DNA of 64,000 bases from Xanthomonas sp. Leaf131 (GCF_001423495.1 NZ_LMOG01000003.1:1-64000), one strand, 5' to 3'; positions 37,221 through 46,307 are shown, counted from the stretch's first letter. Made by a program: numbers and translations. The notes: generated by a model from the letters alone, not told the origin.

Positions 37221-38555
37221 GTGGCCAGAACCCGAAACCGTTTCGACCGTACCCCGTTCCAGACCGCCATCATCGACCTCAGTCACGACGGCCGCGGTGT
37301 TGCGCGCCGCGAGGGCGAGGGCGGCAAGGTCACCTTCATCAGCGGTGCCCTACCCGGTGAACTGGTGCGCGCCGAACCCACCGCGCGCAACCGGCATTTC
37401 GATGAGGCCAAGACGGTGGAAGTCCTGGAAGCTTCGCCGCAGCGGGCGACGCCGCGCTGCCCGCATTTCGGCGTTTGCGCCGGCTGCGTGCTGCAGCATC
37501 TGGAGGAGTCGCAGCAGATCGTGGCCAAGCAGCGCGTGCTGATGGATAACCTGGAGCGCATCGGGCATGTCACCCCGCAGGCGATCCTTCCGGCCTTGGT
37601 GGGCGACAACTGGGGCTACCGTCGCAAGGGTCGCTTTTCGGTGCGGCGGGTGGAGAAGAAGGACAAGACGCTGGTGGGTTTCCGCGAGCTCGACCCGCGC
37701 TTCGTGGCCGATCTGTCGGTCTGCTACACGGTGATTCCGCAGATCGGCGAGAAGATTCCATTGCTGGCCGCGCTGATCGAAGGCCTGGACGGCAAGCGCG
37801 ACATCCCGCAGATCGAATTCATTGCCGGCGACGACGCGGTGGTGCTGACCTTCCGCCACATGCAGCCATTCAGCGAGCGTGATCTGCAGGCGCTGACGGA
37901 ATTTGCGCAGGCGCACGGTTTTGCGATCTTTCTACAACCGGGCGGCGTGGAGAGCGTGCATCCGTTGTGGCCGCAAGAGGTGCCGCTGTCGTTCCGCTTG
38001 CCGCAGTGGGATGTGGAACTGGCGTTCCGGCCGCTGGACTTTATCCAGGTCAACGCCTCGCTCAATCAGAAAATGATTGCGCATGCACTGGCGTTACTCG
38101 ACGCCAAGCCGGACGACCGCGTGCTGGATCTGTTCTGCGGACTGGGCAATTTCACCCTGCCGTTGGCGCGCGGCGTGCGCGAAGTGGTCGGCGTGGAAGG
38201 CGATGCCGGGCTGGTGGCGCGTGCGCGCGAGAATGCGCAGCGCAATGGGCTGGAGAATGCGCAGTTTTATGCGGCCGACCTGACCCAGGATCAGCGCCAC
38301 ACCGCGTGGATGCGGCAGGGCTTCGACAAGCTGCTGCTGGATCCGCCACGGTCGGGCGCGCTGGAAGTATTGCAGCAGCTGCCGCTGAAAAAGTTCGAGC
38401 GCATCGTGTATGTGAGCTGCCACCCCGGTTCGCTGGCGCGCGACGCCGGCTATCTGGTCAACGAGCAGGGCTTCACGCTCAAGTCCGCTGGCGCGATGGA
38501 CATGTTTCCGCATACCGCGCATGTGGAAAGCATCGCGGTGTTTGAACGGGGTTAG
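37221..38555 (+). CDS. rlmD: 23S rRNA (uracil-1939-C5)-methyltransferase RlmD
   Basis: A 444-residue SAM-dependent RNA methyltransferase. GTG at 37221 gives MARTRNRFDRTPFQTAI; more upstream codons have no family-like content. An N-terminal TRAM domain is followed by an Fe-S cluster motif (CPHFGVCAGCVLQHL, with its first Cys in TPRC). The SAM-binding VLDLFCGLGNFTLPLA, LLLDPPRSG and the catalytic VYVSCHPGSLARDAGYLV are all visible. Confidence 0.94.
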   Translation: MARTRNRFDRTPFQTAIIDLSHDGRGVARREGEGGKVTFISGALPGELVRAEPTARNRHFDEAKTVEVLEASPQRATPRCPHFGVCAGCVLQHLEESQQIVAKQRVLMDNLERIGHVTPQAILPALVGDNWGYRRKGRFSVRRVEKKDKTLVGFRELDPRFVADLSVCYTVIPQIGEKIPLLAALIEGLDGKRDIPQIEFIAGDDAVVLTFRHMQPFSERDLQALTEFAQAHGFAIFLQPGGVESVHPLWPQEVPLSFRLPQWDVELAFRPLDFIQVNASLNQKMIAHALALLDAKPDDRVLDLFCGLGNFTLPLARGVREVVGVEGDAGLVARARENAQRNGLENAQFYAADLTQDQRHTAWMRQGFDKLLLDPPRSGALEVLQQLPLKKFERIVYVSCHPGSLARDAGYLVNEQGFTLKSAGAMDMFPHTAHVESIAVFERG

Positions 38556-38565
38556 GCCTTTATCG

Positions 38566-38593
38566 TCCGGGCGTCGGTTACCCGTCGCCCGGA
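38566..38593. terminator. Hairpin between convergent genes
   Basis: TCCGGGCG (38566-38573) pairs with CGCCCGGA (38586-38593) around a 12-base loop. There is no long U-run, so termination strength is uncertain; it lies between the convergent rlmD gene and the secreted-protein gene. Confidence 0.45.
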
Positions 38594-38603
38594 TGGGGTG
38601 AGC

Positions 38604-39251
38604 TTAGTTTTTCTTTTCGACGGCGTTCTGCCACTGCCCGTCGACCAGCGCGAAGGCCATCGGCCGCGTGCCGCGTTTGCCTTCGGCTTCAACGATGACA
38701 TCGCACTCGACCACTGGCGCCTCACTGCCGAGCTCGCAGCGCTCGACACCGGAGACCTGCGCCGTACGCGCGGCGTCTTGAATGCGCGTGCGCATCGCCG
38801 CGTCATTTTCCTGCGCAAGCATCAGGCTGATGGCTTCGCGCAGGAGCACCTGCACGCGATCCTGCGGCGGTACCGGCGCGGCGACTTCCATTTCCTTCTC
38901 GCTGTGCTGCAAAACCCACGCGTTATCTTTCGAGACAAACCGCAGCGTCATGTGTCTTTCGCTGGGCCCGGCCTGGCCGGTGACGATGCAATCGAGCGTC
39001 TCCGGTTTGGCATCGACAGCCGGCAGGCAGCCGGTCAACGCGGTCAAGCGCGGATGAAAGATGGCGGACATGAGCGCGTTGCCCTGCTCCTGCGTGTTGG
39101 CTGCCATGTCATCGGCGATGGCCGCATCCAGTGCCTGTTGGGCCTGGGCCAGCGAAACCGTGGCTGCAGCAGTGCCGGCTGTGGCGGTTGAGGACAACAG
39201 CGCGGCAGTGAGCACGGCAATGTGCATGGTGGAGTATCGACGGCCTGTCAT
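38604..39251 (-). CDS. Secreted protein of unknown function
   Basis: A 215-residue protein with a signal peptide (MHIAVLTAALLSSTATAGTA). The start may be the ATG at 39251 or the one at 39227, where the signal begins directly. The mature part has regularly spaced Cys residues (TGCLPAVDA, DCIVTGQ, RCELGSE, ECDVIVE) that could form two disulfides. It has no domain I recognise. It ends in an acidic/basic tail NAVEKKN. The adjacent CYTH gene is divergent. Confidence 0.65.
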   Translation of the reverse strand: MTGRRYSTMHIAVLTAALLSSTATAGTAAATVSLAQAQQALDAAIADDMAANTQEQGNALMSAIFHPRLTALTGCLPAVDAKPETLDCIVTGQAGPSERHMTLRFVSKDNAWVLQHSEKEMEVAAPVPPQDRVQVLLREAISLMLAQENDAAMRTRIQDAARTAQVSGVERCELGSEAPVVECDVIVEAEGKRGTRPMAFALVDGQWQNAVEKKN

Positions 39252-39346
39252 GGCGTTCTGTCCTTGAATGAGAGGGGGCGGAGTGTAGAGGTGGCGAGGC
39301 TGCGTCGGCCAGGCATTTTTCTGCAGGTCCCGCCATACTTGTGGAC

Positions 39347-39871
39347 ATGGGCATTGAAATCGAACGCAAATTTCTCGTGACCGGCGACGGTTGGCGCAGC
39401 GCCGCGCATGCGGTGATCCCGATGGCGCAGGGCTATATCAACGACCAGGCGGCGATGCGCAGTGGTGCGCAAAACGCGTCGGTGCGCGTGCGCATCCAGG
39501 GCGAGAGCGCATTTCTCAACCTGAAGTCGCGTGAGGTGGGGCATACGCGGCAGGAGTTCGACTACCCGATTCCGGTGCTTGATGCGCGCGCGCTGCTGGC
39601 GCTGTGCGTGGGCGGTCTGATCGACAAGCGCCGGCATCTGGTCGAGTACCAGGGCCATGTGTGGGAAGTGGACGAATTCCTCGGCGACAACACCGGGCTG
39701 GTGGTGGCCGAGATCGAACTCGGGAGTGCCGATGAGGCGTTCGCCAAGCCCGCATGGGTCGGCGCGGAAGTCACCGACGATGTGCGCTATTACAACCTGG
39801 CGCTGGCCTCGCACCCGTTCTCGCAGTGGGTGGAAGGCCAGGAGTCGGGATCGGGCATTCGGGATTCGTAA
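39347..39871 (+). CDS. CYTH-domain (triphosphate tunnel metalloenzyme) protein
   Basis: A 174-residue protein with the family N-terminal ExExK motif in MGIEIERKFLV (Glu4, Glu6, Lys8). Further conserved acidic/basic strands include SVRVRIQGESAFLNLK, QEFDYPIP and EVDEFLGDNTGLVVAEIEL. Small bacterial CYTH proteins are mostly inorganic triphosphatases; the class-IV adenylate cyclase name often given is less likely. ATG at 39347 is preferred to GTG at 39341. Substrate is inferred from the family. Confidence 0.85.
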   Translation: MGIEIERKFLVTGDGWRSAAHAVIPMAQGYINDQAAMRSGAQNASVRVRIQGESAFLNLKSREVGHTRQEFDYPIPVLDARALLALCVGGLIDKRRHLVEYQGHVWEVDEFLGDNTGLVVAEIELGSADEAFAKPAWVGAEVTDDVRYYNLALASHPFSQWVEGQESGSGIRDS

Positions 39872-39945
39872 AAGCAGGATGATGCGTCGGACTTGGGCTT
39901 ATGCTTTGCAAATCCCAAATCCCAAATCCCCACGAACGAATCCCC
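39842..39945. repeat. Degenerate GGGATTCG/CGAATCCC intergenic element, copy 3
   Basis: GGGATTCG (39861-39868) and CGAATCCCC (39937-39945) face each other, with AAATCCC repeated three times in between. The element is related in style to the copies near mucD and lepB but more decayed. It overlaps the end of the CYTH gene and abuts the DsbA-like start. Confidence 0.45.
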
Positions 39946-39949
39946 GCTC

Positions 39950-40633
39950 ATGCGCATCGATATCTGGTCTGACGTGGTCTGTCCCTGGTGCTGGATCGGC
40001 AAGCGCCGTTTCGAGCAGGCGGTGGTCTCGCTTGGCGCGCAGGCACCTGCGCTGGACATCCATTACCACGCGTTTCAGCTGGACCCTGACGCCGGCCTGG
40101 AACCGACGCCGTTGCGCGATGCGCTGGCGCAAAAATTTGGCGGTGCCGCGCGCGTGGAGCAGATGCTCGCGCAGACGCAGGCCACTGCGCGGGCCGAAGG
40201 CTTGCCATTCGATTTCGGGCGTGACCAGGTGCAGGTCAGCACGCTGCGCGCGCATCGGCTGATCTGGCTGGCGAGCCACGAGGGCAATGTCGAGGCGGTG
40301 ATCGAAGCGCTGTTTCATGCGCATTTTGCCGAAGGCCAAAACGTCGGCGCGACCGAAACGCTGGTGTCTGCCGGGGCCGTTGGTGGTCTTGATGAGGCGC
40401 GCGTGCGCGCACTGCTGGACTCCGACGAAGGCAGCGTTGCCGTCCAGGCGCAATTGGCGCAAGCCACCGCACTGGGAATCCGTGCGGTGCCTAGCTTCGT
40501 GATCGATGGACGCAGCCTGATTCAGGGCGCGCAGCCGCCGGAGAGCTTTGCGCAAGCGTTGTTGCAGCTGGCGGCCGAATCGGCGCCAATCGGCGGTCCC
40601 GATGCCTGCGGGCCGGATGGCTGCGCGGTGTGA
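39950..40633 (+). CDS. DsbA-family oxidoreductase (FrnE-like)
   Basis: A 227-residue thioredoxin-fold protein. It starts MRIDIWSDVVCPWCWIGKRR with a CPWC active site (Cys11, Cys14), lacks a signal peptide and has a cis-Pro segment IRAVPSFVIDG. These features place it in the cytoplasmic FrnE/polyketide-type 2-hydroxychromene-isomerase-like branch. The tail GPDACGPDGCAV holds two more Cys that may help in redox or metal binding. ATG at 39950 is favoured because the catalytic strand follows at once. Confidence 0.86.
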   Translation: MRIDIWSDVVCPWCWIGKRRFEQAVVSLGAQAPALDIHYHAFQLDPDAGLEPTPLRDALAQKFGGAARVEQMLAQTQATARAEGLPFDFGRDQVQVSTLRAHRLIWLASHEGNVEAVIEALFHAHFAEGQNVGATETLVSAGAVGGLDEARVRALLDSDEGSVAVQAQLAQATALGIRAVPSFVIDGRSLIQGAQPPESFAQALLQLAAESAPIGGPDACGPDGCAV

Positions 40634-40672
40634 ACTGCCCGTGGCGTCTTGCAACTCCCGGCAGCTGACGAT

Positions 40673-41683
40673 ATGAGACCGCCCGCCCGCCCGAAGACGG
40701 TTGCGGTGATCGGCGCGGGTTTGGCCGGGCTTGCCTGCGCGCAACGGCTGCAGGCGGCGGGATGGGCCGTGACGCTGTTCGAACAGGGCGATGTGCCCGG
40801 TGGACGCATGCGCAGCTGCGTAGGCGATGGCTGGCAGTGCGACCACGGCGCGCAGTATTTCACCGCACGCGATCCGGCGTTTGCAGCAGTGGTGGACGAA
40901 TGGATTGCCACCGGCGTCGCTGCGACCTGGCCTGTACGCGTCGCCAGTTGGGATGGCACCGAGTTCCGTGCTTCGCAGAGCGGGTTGACGCGCTTTGTCG
41001 GGGTGCCGGACATGACCGCACCGGCGCGTGCGCTTGCGGCGGGCTTAGAGGTTCAATTGCTGACCGCTGTGCGGGCGTTACAGCGCAATCTCGATACATG
41101 GCAGCTTGCAGTGTCGGGAGACGATCCGACACGCACCTTCGACACGGTGTTGCTGGCGGTGCAGGCACCGGTTGCAGTTGCCTTACTGGCCGATAGCGCG
41201 CCCATGCTTGCAGAGATTGCCGCCGACGCACGCATGCAGCCGGCCTGGGCAGTAGTGTTGCATTTCGACACACCGGTCGACCCTGGTTACGACGCCTTGT
41301 TCGTCAACGTCGGTCCATTGCGTTGGGTGGCGCGCAACTCCAGCAAGCCTGGACGAGATGGCGCCGAAACCTGGCTGCTGCATGCCGGTGCCGATTGGAG
41401 CCAAGCGCATCTTGATGCAACACCTGACGCGGTGATCGCGCGCGTGTTGCCAACGTTGGCTGCGCTTGGTTTGCCATTACCGCATTCCTGCGATGCCTAT
41501 CGCTGGACTGCGGCCAGCACCGATCCGCCCTTGCAGATCGGCTGTGCCTGGGATCGGCGATTGAGCATCGGCCTGTGCGGCGACTGGTTGGCCGGCGGCA
41601 AGGTCGAAGGTGCCTGGCAAAGTGGTGTGGCATTGGCGGAGCGTGTGCGTGCCGGCGATGCCGCGTGGAGCGGCCACGATTGA
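40673..41683 (+). CDS. FAD-dependent amine-oxidase/renalase-like oxidoreductase
   Basis: A 336-residue flavoprotein. The dinucleotide motif VAVIGAGLAGLACAQRLQ is near residue 12, followed by FEQGDVPGGRMRS (FAD ribose loop) and CDHGAQYFTARDPAF, the signature of the renalase-like subgroup. The C-terminal FAD contact is IGLCGDWLAGGKVEGAW. Its end lies against the photolyase-type gene, with possible overlap depending on that gene's start. Substrate unknown. Confidence 0.83.
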   Translation: MRPPARPKTVAVIGAGLAGLACAQRLQAAGWAVTLFEQGDVPGGRMRSCVGDGWQCDHGAQYFTARDPAFAAVVDEWIATGVAATWPVRVASWDGTEFRASQSGLTRFVGVPDMTAPARALAAGLEVQLLTAVRALQRNLDTWQLAVSGDDPTRTFDTVLLAVQAPVAVALLADSAPMLAEIAADARMQPAWAVVLHFDTPVDPGYDALFVNVGPLRWVARNSSKPGRDGAETWLLHAGADWSQAHLDATPDAVIARVLPTLAALGLPLPHSCDAYRWTAASTDPPLQIGCAWDRRLSIGLCGDWLAGGKVEGAWQSGVALAERVRAGDAAWSGHD

Positions 41684-43253
41684 CGCTGTGGCAGGCGCAG
41701 CCGGCCTCACCCCACAGGCATCCGCACACACGCTGCGTCTGATCCTGGGCGATCAACTCAATTCGCAGCACAGCTGGTTCGATGCGACCGATGCGGGCGT
41801 GGTCTACGTGTTGATGGAAGTGCGCGAAGAAACCGATTATGTGCTGCATCACGCGCAGAAGATCCTGGCGATCTTCGCGGCGATGCGCGCGTTCGCCGCG
41901 CGCTTGCGGCAGGCCGGTCACCGGGTGCGTTACGTGGCCATCGACAACTCCAGCAATCGGCACTCGATTCCCGCCAATCTGGACGCGCTGATGGCGCATT
42001 ACCGCGCCAGCCACTTGGAGTATCAGGCGCCGGACGAATGGCGGTTGGATGAAGCGCTGCAACACTGGTGCGCACTGCAGCCGTTTGCCACGGACAGGTT
42101 CGATAGCGAGCATTTTCTGACCGAACGCAATGAGGTGGCCGGGTGTTTTCAAGCTGGCAGCCAATGGCGTATGGAAGTGTTCTATCGAAAGATGCGCCGT
42201 CGCCATCGAATCTTGCTCGATGCATCCGGCGAGCCGGAAGGTGGGCGCTGGAATTTCGATCACGACAATCGCGCACCGTGGCCGGGCGACCCGCCGCCGC
42301 CGCAGGAATGGCGGGCAGCGCACGATCATCGCGCGTTATGGCGCTGCATCGAAGCGGCTGGCGTGCGCAGCTTCGGCGCGCCGAACGCCGACGCGCTGCC
42401 ATGGCCGCTGGACCGTGACGAAGCGCTGCAGCACCTGGAGGCCTTCATCACGCATGCGTTGCCGGATTTCGGTCGCTACGAAGATGCGATGAGCACGCGC
42501 AGCCCGCGCCTGTTCCATTCGCTGCTGTCGTTCGCGCTCAACATCAAGCTGCTGCATCCGCGCGAGGTGATCGCGCGCGCCGAGGCGGCATGGCATGACG
42601 GACATGCGCCGCTGGCATCGGTGGAAGGCTTTATTCGCCAGATTCTGGGCTGGCGCGAATATGTGCGTGGGGTGTATTGGTCGCAGATGCCCGGCTATGC
42701 GCAGTCCAATCGGCTCGATCAGCATACGCCGCTGCCGCACTGGTTCTGGGACGGGCAGATCGGCATGCGCTGCCTGGCCGATGCCATCGGCAATTCGCTG
42801 GCCAACGCGCATGCGCACCATATTCAGCGGCTGATGGTGATCGGCAATTTCGCGCTGCTGGCGGGGCTGAAGCCGCAGGCGTTGCATCGCTGGTACCTGG
42901 GCGTCTACGTCGATGCGTTCGAGTGGGTGGAGCTGCCCAATACGGTAGGCATGAGTCAGTTCGCCGATGGCGGCCTGCTCGGCAGTAAGCCGTATATCAG
43001 CGGCGCGGCCTATATCGATCGCATGAGCGATTACTGCGGCGGCTGCAAGTACCAGCGCAAGGCGCGGGTCGGCGTGCAGGCCTGCCCTTACAACGCGTTG
43101 TATTGGGATTTCCTGGCGCGGCAGCGCACGCTGCTGGGTGCCAACGAGCGGCTGGCGATGCCATATCGGCAACTCGACGACATGGCGCCGGAGGTGCTGG
43201 CCCAGGTGCAGGCGCAGGCTGCGCACTGGCGGGCGAATCTGGAGGTGCTCTGA
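41658..43253 (+). CDS. Fe-S bacterial cryptochrome/(6-4) photolyase-like protein
   Basis: A 531-residue photolyase-family protein of the iron-sulfur (PhrB/CryB) group. It opens with LRLILGDQLNSQHSWFD, which binds the antenna cofactor in relatives, and has the long helical FAD domain (SRLFHSLLSFALNIKLLHP, EGFIRQILGWREYVRG). Four cluster ligands can be seen: Cys372 in GMRCL, Cys460 and Cys463 in CGGC, and Cys476 in CPYN. The start may be ATG 41658, overlapping the flavoprotein gene, or GTG 41688, just after it. It may repair (6-4) photoproducts or sense blue light. Confidence 0.88.
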   Translation: MPRGAATIDAVAGAAGLTPQASAHTLRLILGDQLNSQHSWFDATDAGVVYVLMEVREETDYVLHHAQKILAIFAAMRAFAARLRQAGHRVRYVAIDNSSNRHSIPANLDALMAHYRASHLEYQAPDEWRLDEALQHWCALQPFATDRFDSEHFLTERNEVAGCFQAGSQWRMEVFYRKMRRRHRILLDASGEPEGGRWNFDHDNRAPWPGDPPPPQEWRAAHDHRALWRCIEAAGVRSFGAPNADALPWPLDRDEALQHLEAFITHALPDFGRYEDAMSTRSPRLFHSLLSFALNIKLLHPREVIARAEAAWHDGHAPLASVEGFIRQILGWREYVRGVYWSQMPGYAQSNRLDQHTPLPHWFWDGQIGMRCLADAIGNSLANAHAHHIQRLMVIGNFALLAGLKPQALHRWYLGVYVDAFEWVELPNTVGMSQFADGGLLGSKPYISGAAYIDRMSDYCGGCKYQRKARVGVQACPYNALYWDFLARQRTLLGANERLAMPYRQLDDMAPEVLAQVQAQAAHWRANLEVL

Positions 43254-43521
43254 TGTGCTCTGATGTGCGCTGGATCCGGGCGATTTGAATGACGTCCCGA
43301 GTGGCCTGAGTACGGCTTACTCCGCAGGGGCAGGGCGGCTGCGGGCCTTGCGCGAAACCGGCAAGCCGATGGCGATGCGTGCAGAACATCGCCTGCGGAA
43401 ACCAAGCGCATAGACGCACCGTTCAGGCACCTGCCTGAATACGCAATCTGACGCTGCAACGCGCATCTGCGACAATGCCGCGCTGCGCCAACGTGGCGCC
43501 TGGCCCGGGAGTCCCCCCAAC

Positions 43522-44526
43522 ATGCTTCTGATCGGCGTTGCCGGTACCGAACTCAGTGCACAGGAGCGCGACTGGCTGCAGCACGACGCAGTCGCCGGCG
43601 TGGTGCTGTTCAAGCGCAACTTCGCCTCGCGCACGCAAGTGGCCGAGCTGTCCGCCTCCATCCGTGCCGCCGCACCACGCCCGGTGCTGATCTGTGTGGA
43701 CCAGGAAGGCGGGCGCGTGCAGCGGTTTCGCGAAGGATTCAGCGCCCTGGCGCCGCTGCAGAGCTTCGGCGCGCAGTATGCGCAGGACCCCGAGGCCGCC
43801 CTTGCCGCCGCGCGCGCGCATGCGCAGCTGATGGCCAGCGAAGTACGCGCCAGCGGCGTGGATCTGAGCTTTGCGCCGGTGGTGGATCTGGGCCGTGGCA
43901 ACCGCGCCATCGGCGATCGCGCCTTCAGCGACGACCCACAGATCGTGGCCAGCTTCACCCGCGCCTATGTGCGGGCGCTGCACGGCGCCGGCATGGCCGC
44001 CACGCTCAAGCATTTCCCCGGCCATGGCACCGTGCTGGAAGACACCCATGTCGATCACGCCAGCGACCCGCGGCCGCTGGAGGTTCTGCTGGCCGAGGAC
44101 CTGGTGCCATTCGTGGCCGGCATCGAAGCCGGCGCCGACGCGGTGATGATGGCGCACGTGGTCTACCCGCAGGTCGCACCGGAACCGGCCGGTTATTCGT
44201 CGCGCTGGATCGAGCAGATCCTGCGCGGGCAACTGGGCTTCCGCGGCGTGGTGTTCTCCGACGACATCGGCATGGCTGCCTCGTTCAGCGCCGGTGGCGT
44301 GGCGGGCCGGGTGCATGCGCACCTGGATGCCGGCTGCGACGTGGTGCTGGTCTGCCATCCGGAACTGGTCGATGCATCGCTGCAGGCCGTGCAAGGCCGT
44401 AGCCTCAATACCGCAGCACTGATCGGCCTGATCGGCCGCGGCGCGCTGGGCTGGGATGGCCTGCTCGCCGGCTCCGACGCCTCATTCACCACTTCTCCTT
44501 CCGCCCCTTTCGGAACAATTGCCTGA
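43522..44526 (+). CDS. nagZ: Beta-N-acetylhexosaminidase NagZ, GH3
   Basis: A 334-residue cytoplasmic GH3 enzyme that removes GlcNAc from anhydro-muropeptides during cell-wall recycling. It has ICVDQEGGRVQRFREGF, KHFPGHGTVLEDTHVDHA (flexible catalytic loop) and the nucleophile Asp in GVVFSDDIGMAA. Length is typical. Its TGA shares a base with the hpt ATG at 44526, so the two are coupled. In beta-lactamase-inducing species NagZ products also act as AmpR signals; no ampC is seen here. Confidence 0.94.
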   Translation: MLLIGVAGTELSAQERDWLQHDAVAGVVLFKRNFASRTQVAELSASIRAAAPRPVLICVDQEGGRVQRFREGFSALAPLQSFGAQYAQDPEAALAAARAHAQLMASEVRASGVDLSFAPVVDLGRGNRAIGDRAFSDDPQIVASFTRAYVRALHGAGMAATLKHFPGHGTVLEDTHVDHASDPRPLEVLLAEDLVPFVAGIEAGADAVMMAHVVYPQVAPEPAGYSSRWIEQILRGQLGFRGVVFSDDIGMAASFSAGGVAGRVHAHLDAGCDVVLVCHPELVDASLQAVQGRSLNTAALIGLIGRGALGWDGLLAGSDASFTTSPSAPFGTIA

Positions 44527-45080
44527 TGTCCACGCTCACCATTTCCCAGGCCCTGGCCCAAGCCGATCTGCTGGTCGACCGCCCCGCCATCGACGCGGCC
44601 GTCGGCACCATTGCCGATGCGATCGCGCGCGACTATGCCGGCGAAGTGCCGGTGTATCTCACTATCATGCACGGCGCGCTGCCGTTCTCCGGCCAGCTCG
44701 CGCTGGAGCTGGGCGCACGCGGCCAGGACCTGCAGTTCGATTACCTGCATGCCACCCGTTATCGCGGCGAAACCACCGGCGGCGAGCTGGTCTGGAAGCA
44801 CCGCCCGGCCACCGCGTTGTTCGGCCGCCGGGTGATTCTGGTCGACGACATTCTCGATGAGGGTTACACGCTGCAGGGCGTGCGCCAGTGGTGCCTGGAG
44901 CAGGGCGCTACCGACGTGCGTGTGGCGGTGTTGACCGTCAAGCGTCACGACCGCTGCGTGCCTGGCGTCGCTGCCGATTATGTGGGCGTGGAAGTAGCCG
45001 ACCGCTACGTGTTCGGCTTCGGCATGGACGTCAACGAGCAGCTGCGCGGCATTCCCGCCATCTATGCGATGAAGCAGTAA
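44526..45080 (+). CDS. hpt: Hypoxanthine-guanine phosphoribosyltransferase
   Basis: A 184-residue purine-salvage enzyme. The PRPP-binding motif is VILVDDILDEGYTL; MHGALPFSGQLALEL provides the pyrophosphate loop, and VADRYVFGFGMDVNEQLRGI the base-binding region. It lies between nagZ and a thioinosine phosphorylase, whose hypoxanthine product is a substrate of this enzyme. This arrangement, as known around PA3004-PA3005 in Pseudomonas, makes functional sense. Confidence 0.9.
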   Translation: MSTLTISQALAQADLLVDRPAIDAAVGTIADAIARDYAGEVPVYLTIMHGALPFSGQLALELGARGQDLQFDYLHATRYRGETTGGELVWKHRPATALFGRRVILVDDILDEGYTLQGVRQWCLEQGATDVRVAVLTVKRHDRCVPGVAADYVGVEVADRYVFGFGMDVNEQLRGIPAIYAMKQ

Positions 45081-45166
45081 CTCCCGCAGTGTGCCCGCAT
45101 CGCTGCGGGCAGTCCGTCGCGCACGCGTGCGCGCGCCGTCATGTCTTTTTGTAGCAGAGGTCGGTT

Positions 45167-45919
45167 GTGTCCCCCAATTCCATCGCATTGGCCGTCATTG
45201 GCGGCACTGGTGTCTACAAGCTCGCGCAGCTGGACGAGGTACAGACGCACCAGATCGAAACGCCGTATGGCGCGCCCTCCGGGCCGATTCGCGTCGGCAT
45301 GTTGCTGGGCCACCGCGTGGCGTTTCTGGCGCGCCATGGCGAGGGCCATTCGCTGCCGCCGCACAAGGTGAATTACCGCGCAAACATCGCTGCGCTGCAG
45401 CAAATCGGCGCCTCGCGGGTGTTGGCGCTCAACACCGTGGGCGGTATCACCGAGCGCTTCGGTCCACGCGTGCTGGCCTGCCCGGATCAATTGATCGATT
45501 ACACCTGGGGACGTGTCTCCACGTTCTGCGAAGAGCCCGGCAGCGAGGTGCAGCACGTGGATTTCGGCCATCCGTATTCGCCGATGTTTCGCAGCAAAGT
45601 CATCGCTGCCGCCAAAGTGACGGGTGTCACGCTGGTTGCCGACGGATGTTACGGAACCACGCAAGGACCACGACTGGAAACGATTGCAGAGATCGCCCGC
45701 ATGCGTCGCGACGGCTGCGATCTGGTCGGCATGACCGGCATGCCCGAAGCGGGGCTAGCACGCGAAAAAGGCCTGGAATATGCGTGTTTGGCGATCGTGG
45801 CGAACTGGGCGGCCGGCTGCGGCGATGCGCAGGAAATCACCATGGCCGAGGTGTTGAGCAACGTCGATGCGGCCTCGTCGGGATTGCCAGAGCTGATTGG
45901 CGAACTTGCACGCGGGTGA
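45167..45919 (+). CDS. S-methyl-5'-thioinosine phosphorylase (MTAP family)
   Basis: A 250-residue nucleoside phosphorylase. GTG at 45167 gives SPNSIALAVIGGTGVYKLAQ; AGAGG lies upstream. Family motifs are ARHGEGHSLPPHKVNYRANI, CYGTTQGPRLET and GMTGMPEAGLAREKGLEYA. Proximity to hpt and nagZ parallels the Pseudomonas MTI phosphorylase, so thioinosine is preferred over thioadenosine; the sequence alone cannot exclude adenosine use. Product hypoxanthine could be salvaged by Hpt. Confidence 0.86.
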   Translation: MSPNSIALAVIGGTGVYKLAQLDEVQTHQIETPYGAPSGPIRVGMLLGHRVAFLARHGEGHSLPPHKVNYRANIAALQQIGASRVLALNTVGGITERFGPRVLACPDQLIDYTWGRVSTFCEEPGSEVQHVDFGHPYSPMFRSKVIAAAKVTGVTLVADGCYGTTQGPRLETIAEIARMRRDGCDLVGMTGMPEAGLAREKGLEYACLAIVANWAAGCGDAQEITMAEVLSNVDAASSGLPELIGELARG

Positions 45920-46006
45920 TTGTCATCGGGGCATAAGCTTTGCATACTCGGCGCGTACGCATCGCCGTACACCACCCATTAATTATTGCAAAGGTCTCGC
46001 ATCACC

Positions 46007-46213
46007 ATGCCGAACGGTACCGTCAAGTGGTTCAACGACGCCAAGGGATTTGGCTTCATCTCACCGGAGGACGGCAGCGCCGATGTCTTCGCGCACTTCT
46101 CTGCGATCAACTCCAAGGGCTTTCGCAGCCTGCAGGAAGGCCAGCGCGTCAGTTATGACGTGACCCAGGGCCCCAAGGGTGCCCAGGCTTCGAACATCAC
46201 GCCGGTCGAGTAA
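46007..46213 (+). CDS. Cold-shock protein, CspA family
   Basis: A 68-residue single OB-fold RNA chaperone. It carries both RNA-binding motifs, [11 protein letters not shown] and DVFAHFSAI, after the typical start [11 protein letters not shown]. It is a single gene followed by a strong intrinsic terminator. Several csp paralogues usually exist in the genus, so the exact name cannot be given. Confidence 0.95.
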   Translation: MPNGTVKWFNDAKGFGFISPEDGSADVFAHFSAINSKGFRSLQEGQRVSYDVTQGPKGAQASNITPVE

Positions 46214-46237
46214 TCTGACGCGACTGTGCGGTTGAAG

Positions 46238-46263
46238 AACCCCGCCACGGCGGGGTTTTTTTT
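46238..46263 (+). terminator. Intrinsic terminator after the cold-shock gene
   Basis: AACCCCGCC (46238-46246) pairs with GGCGGGGTT (46249-46257) and is followed by a T run to 46263. It is a textbook rho-independent terminator. Confidence 0.93.
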
Positions 46264-46307
46264 GCACCGGTCCATGCGGGATCGGTGAAGATCAAAGAGC
46301 AGGGACG

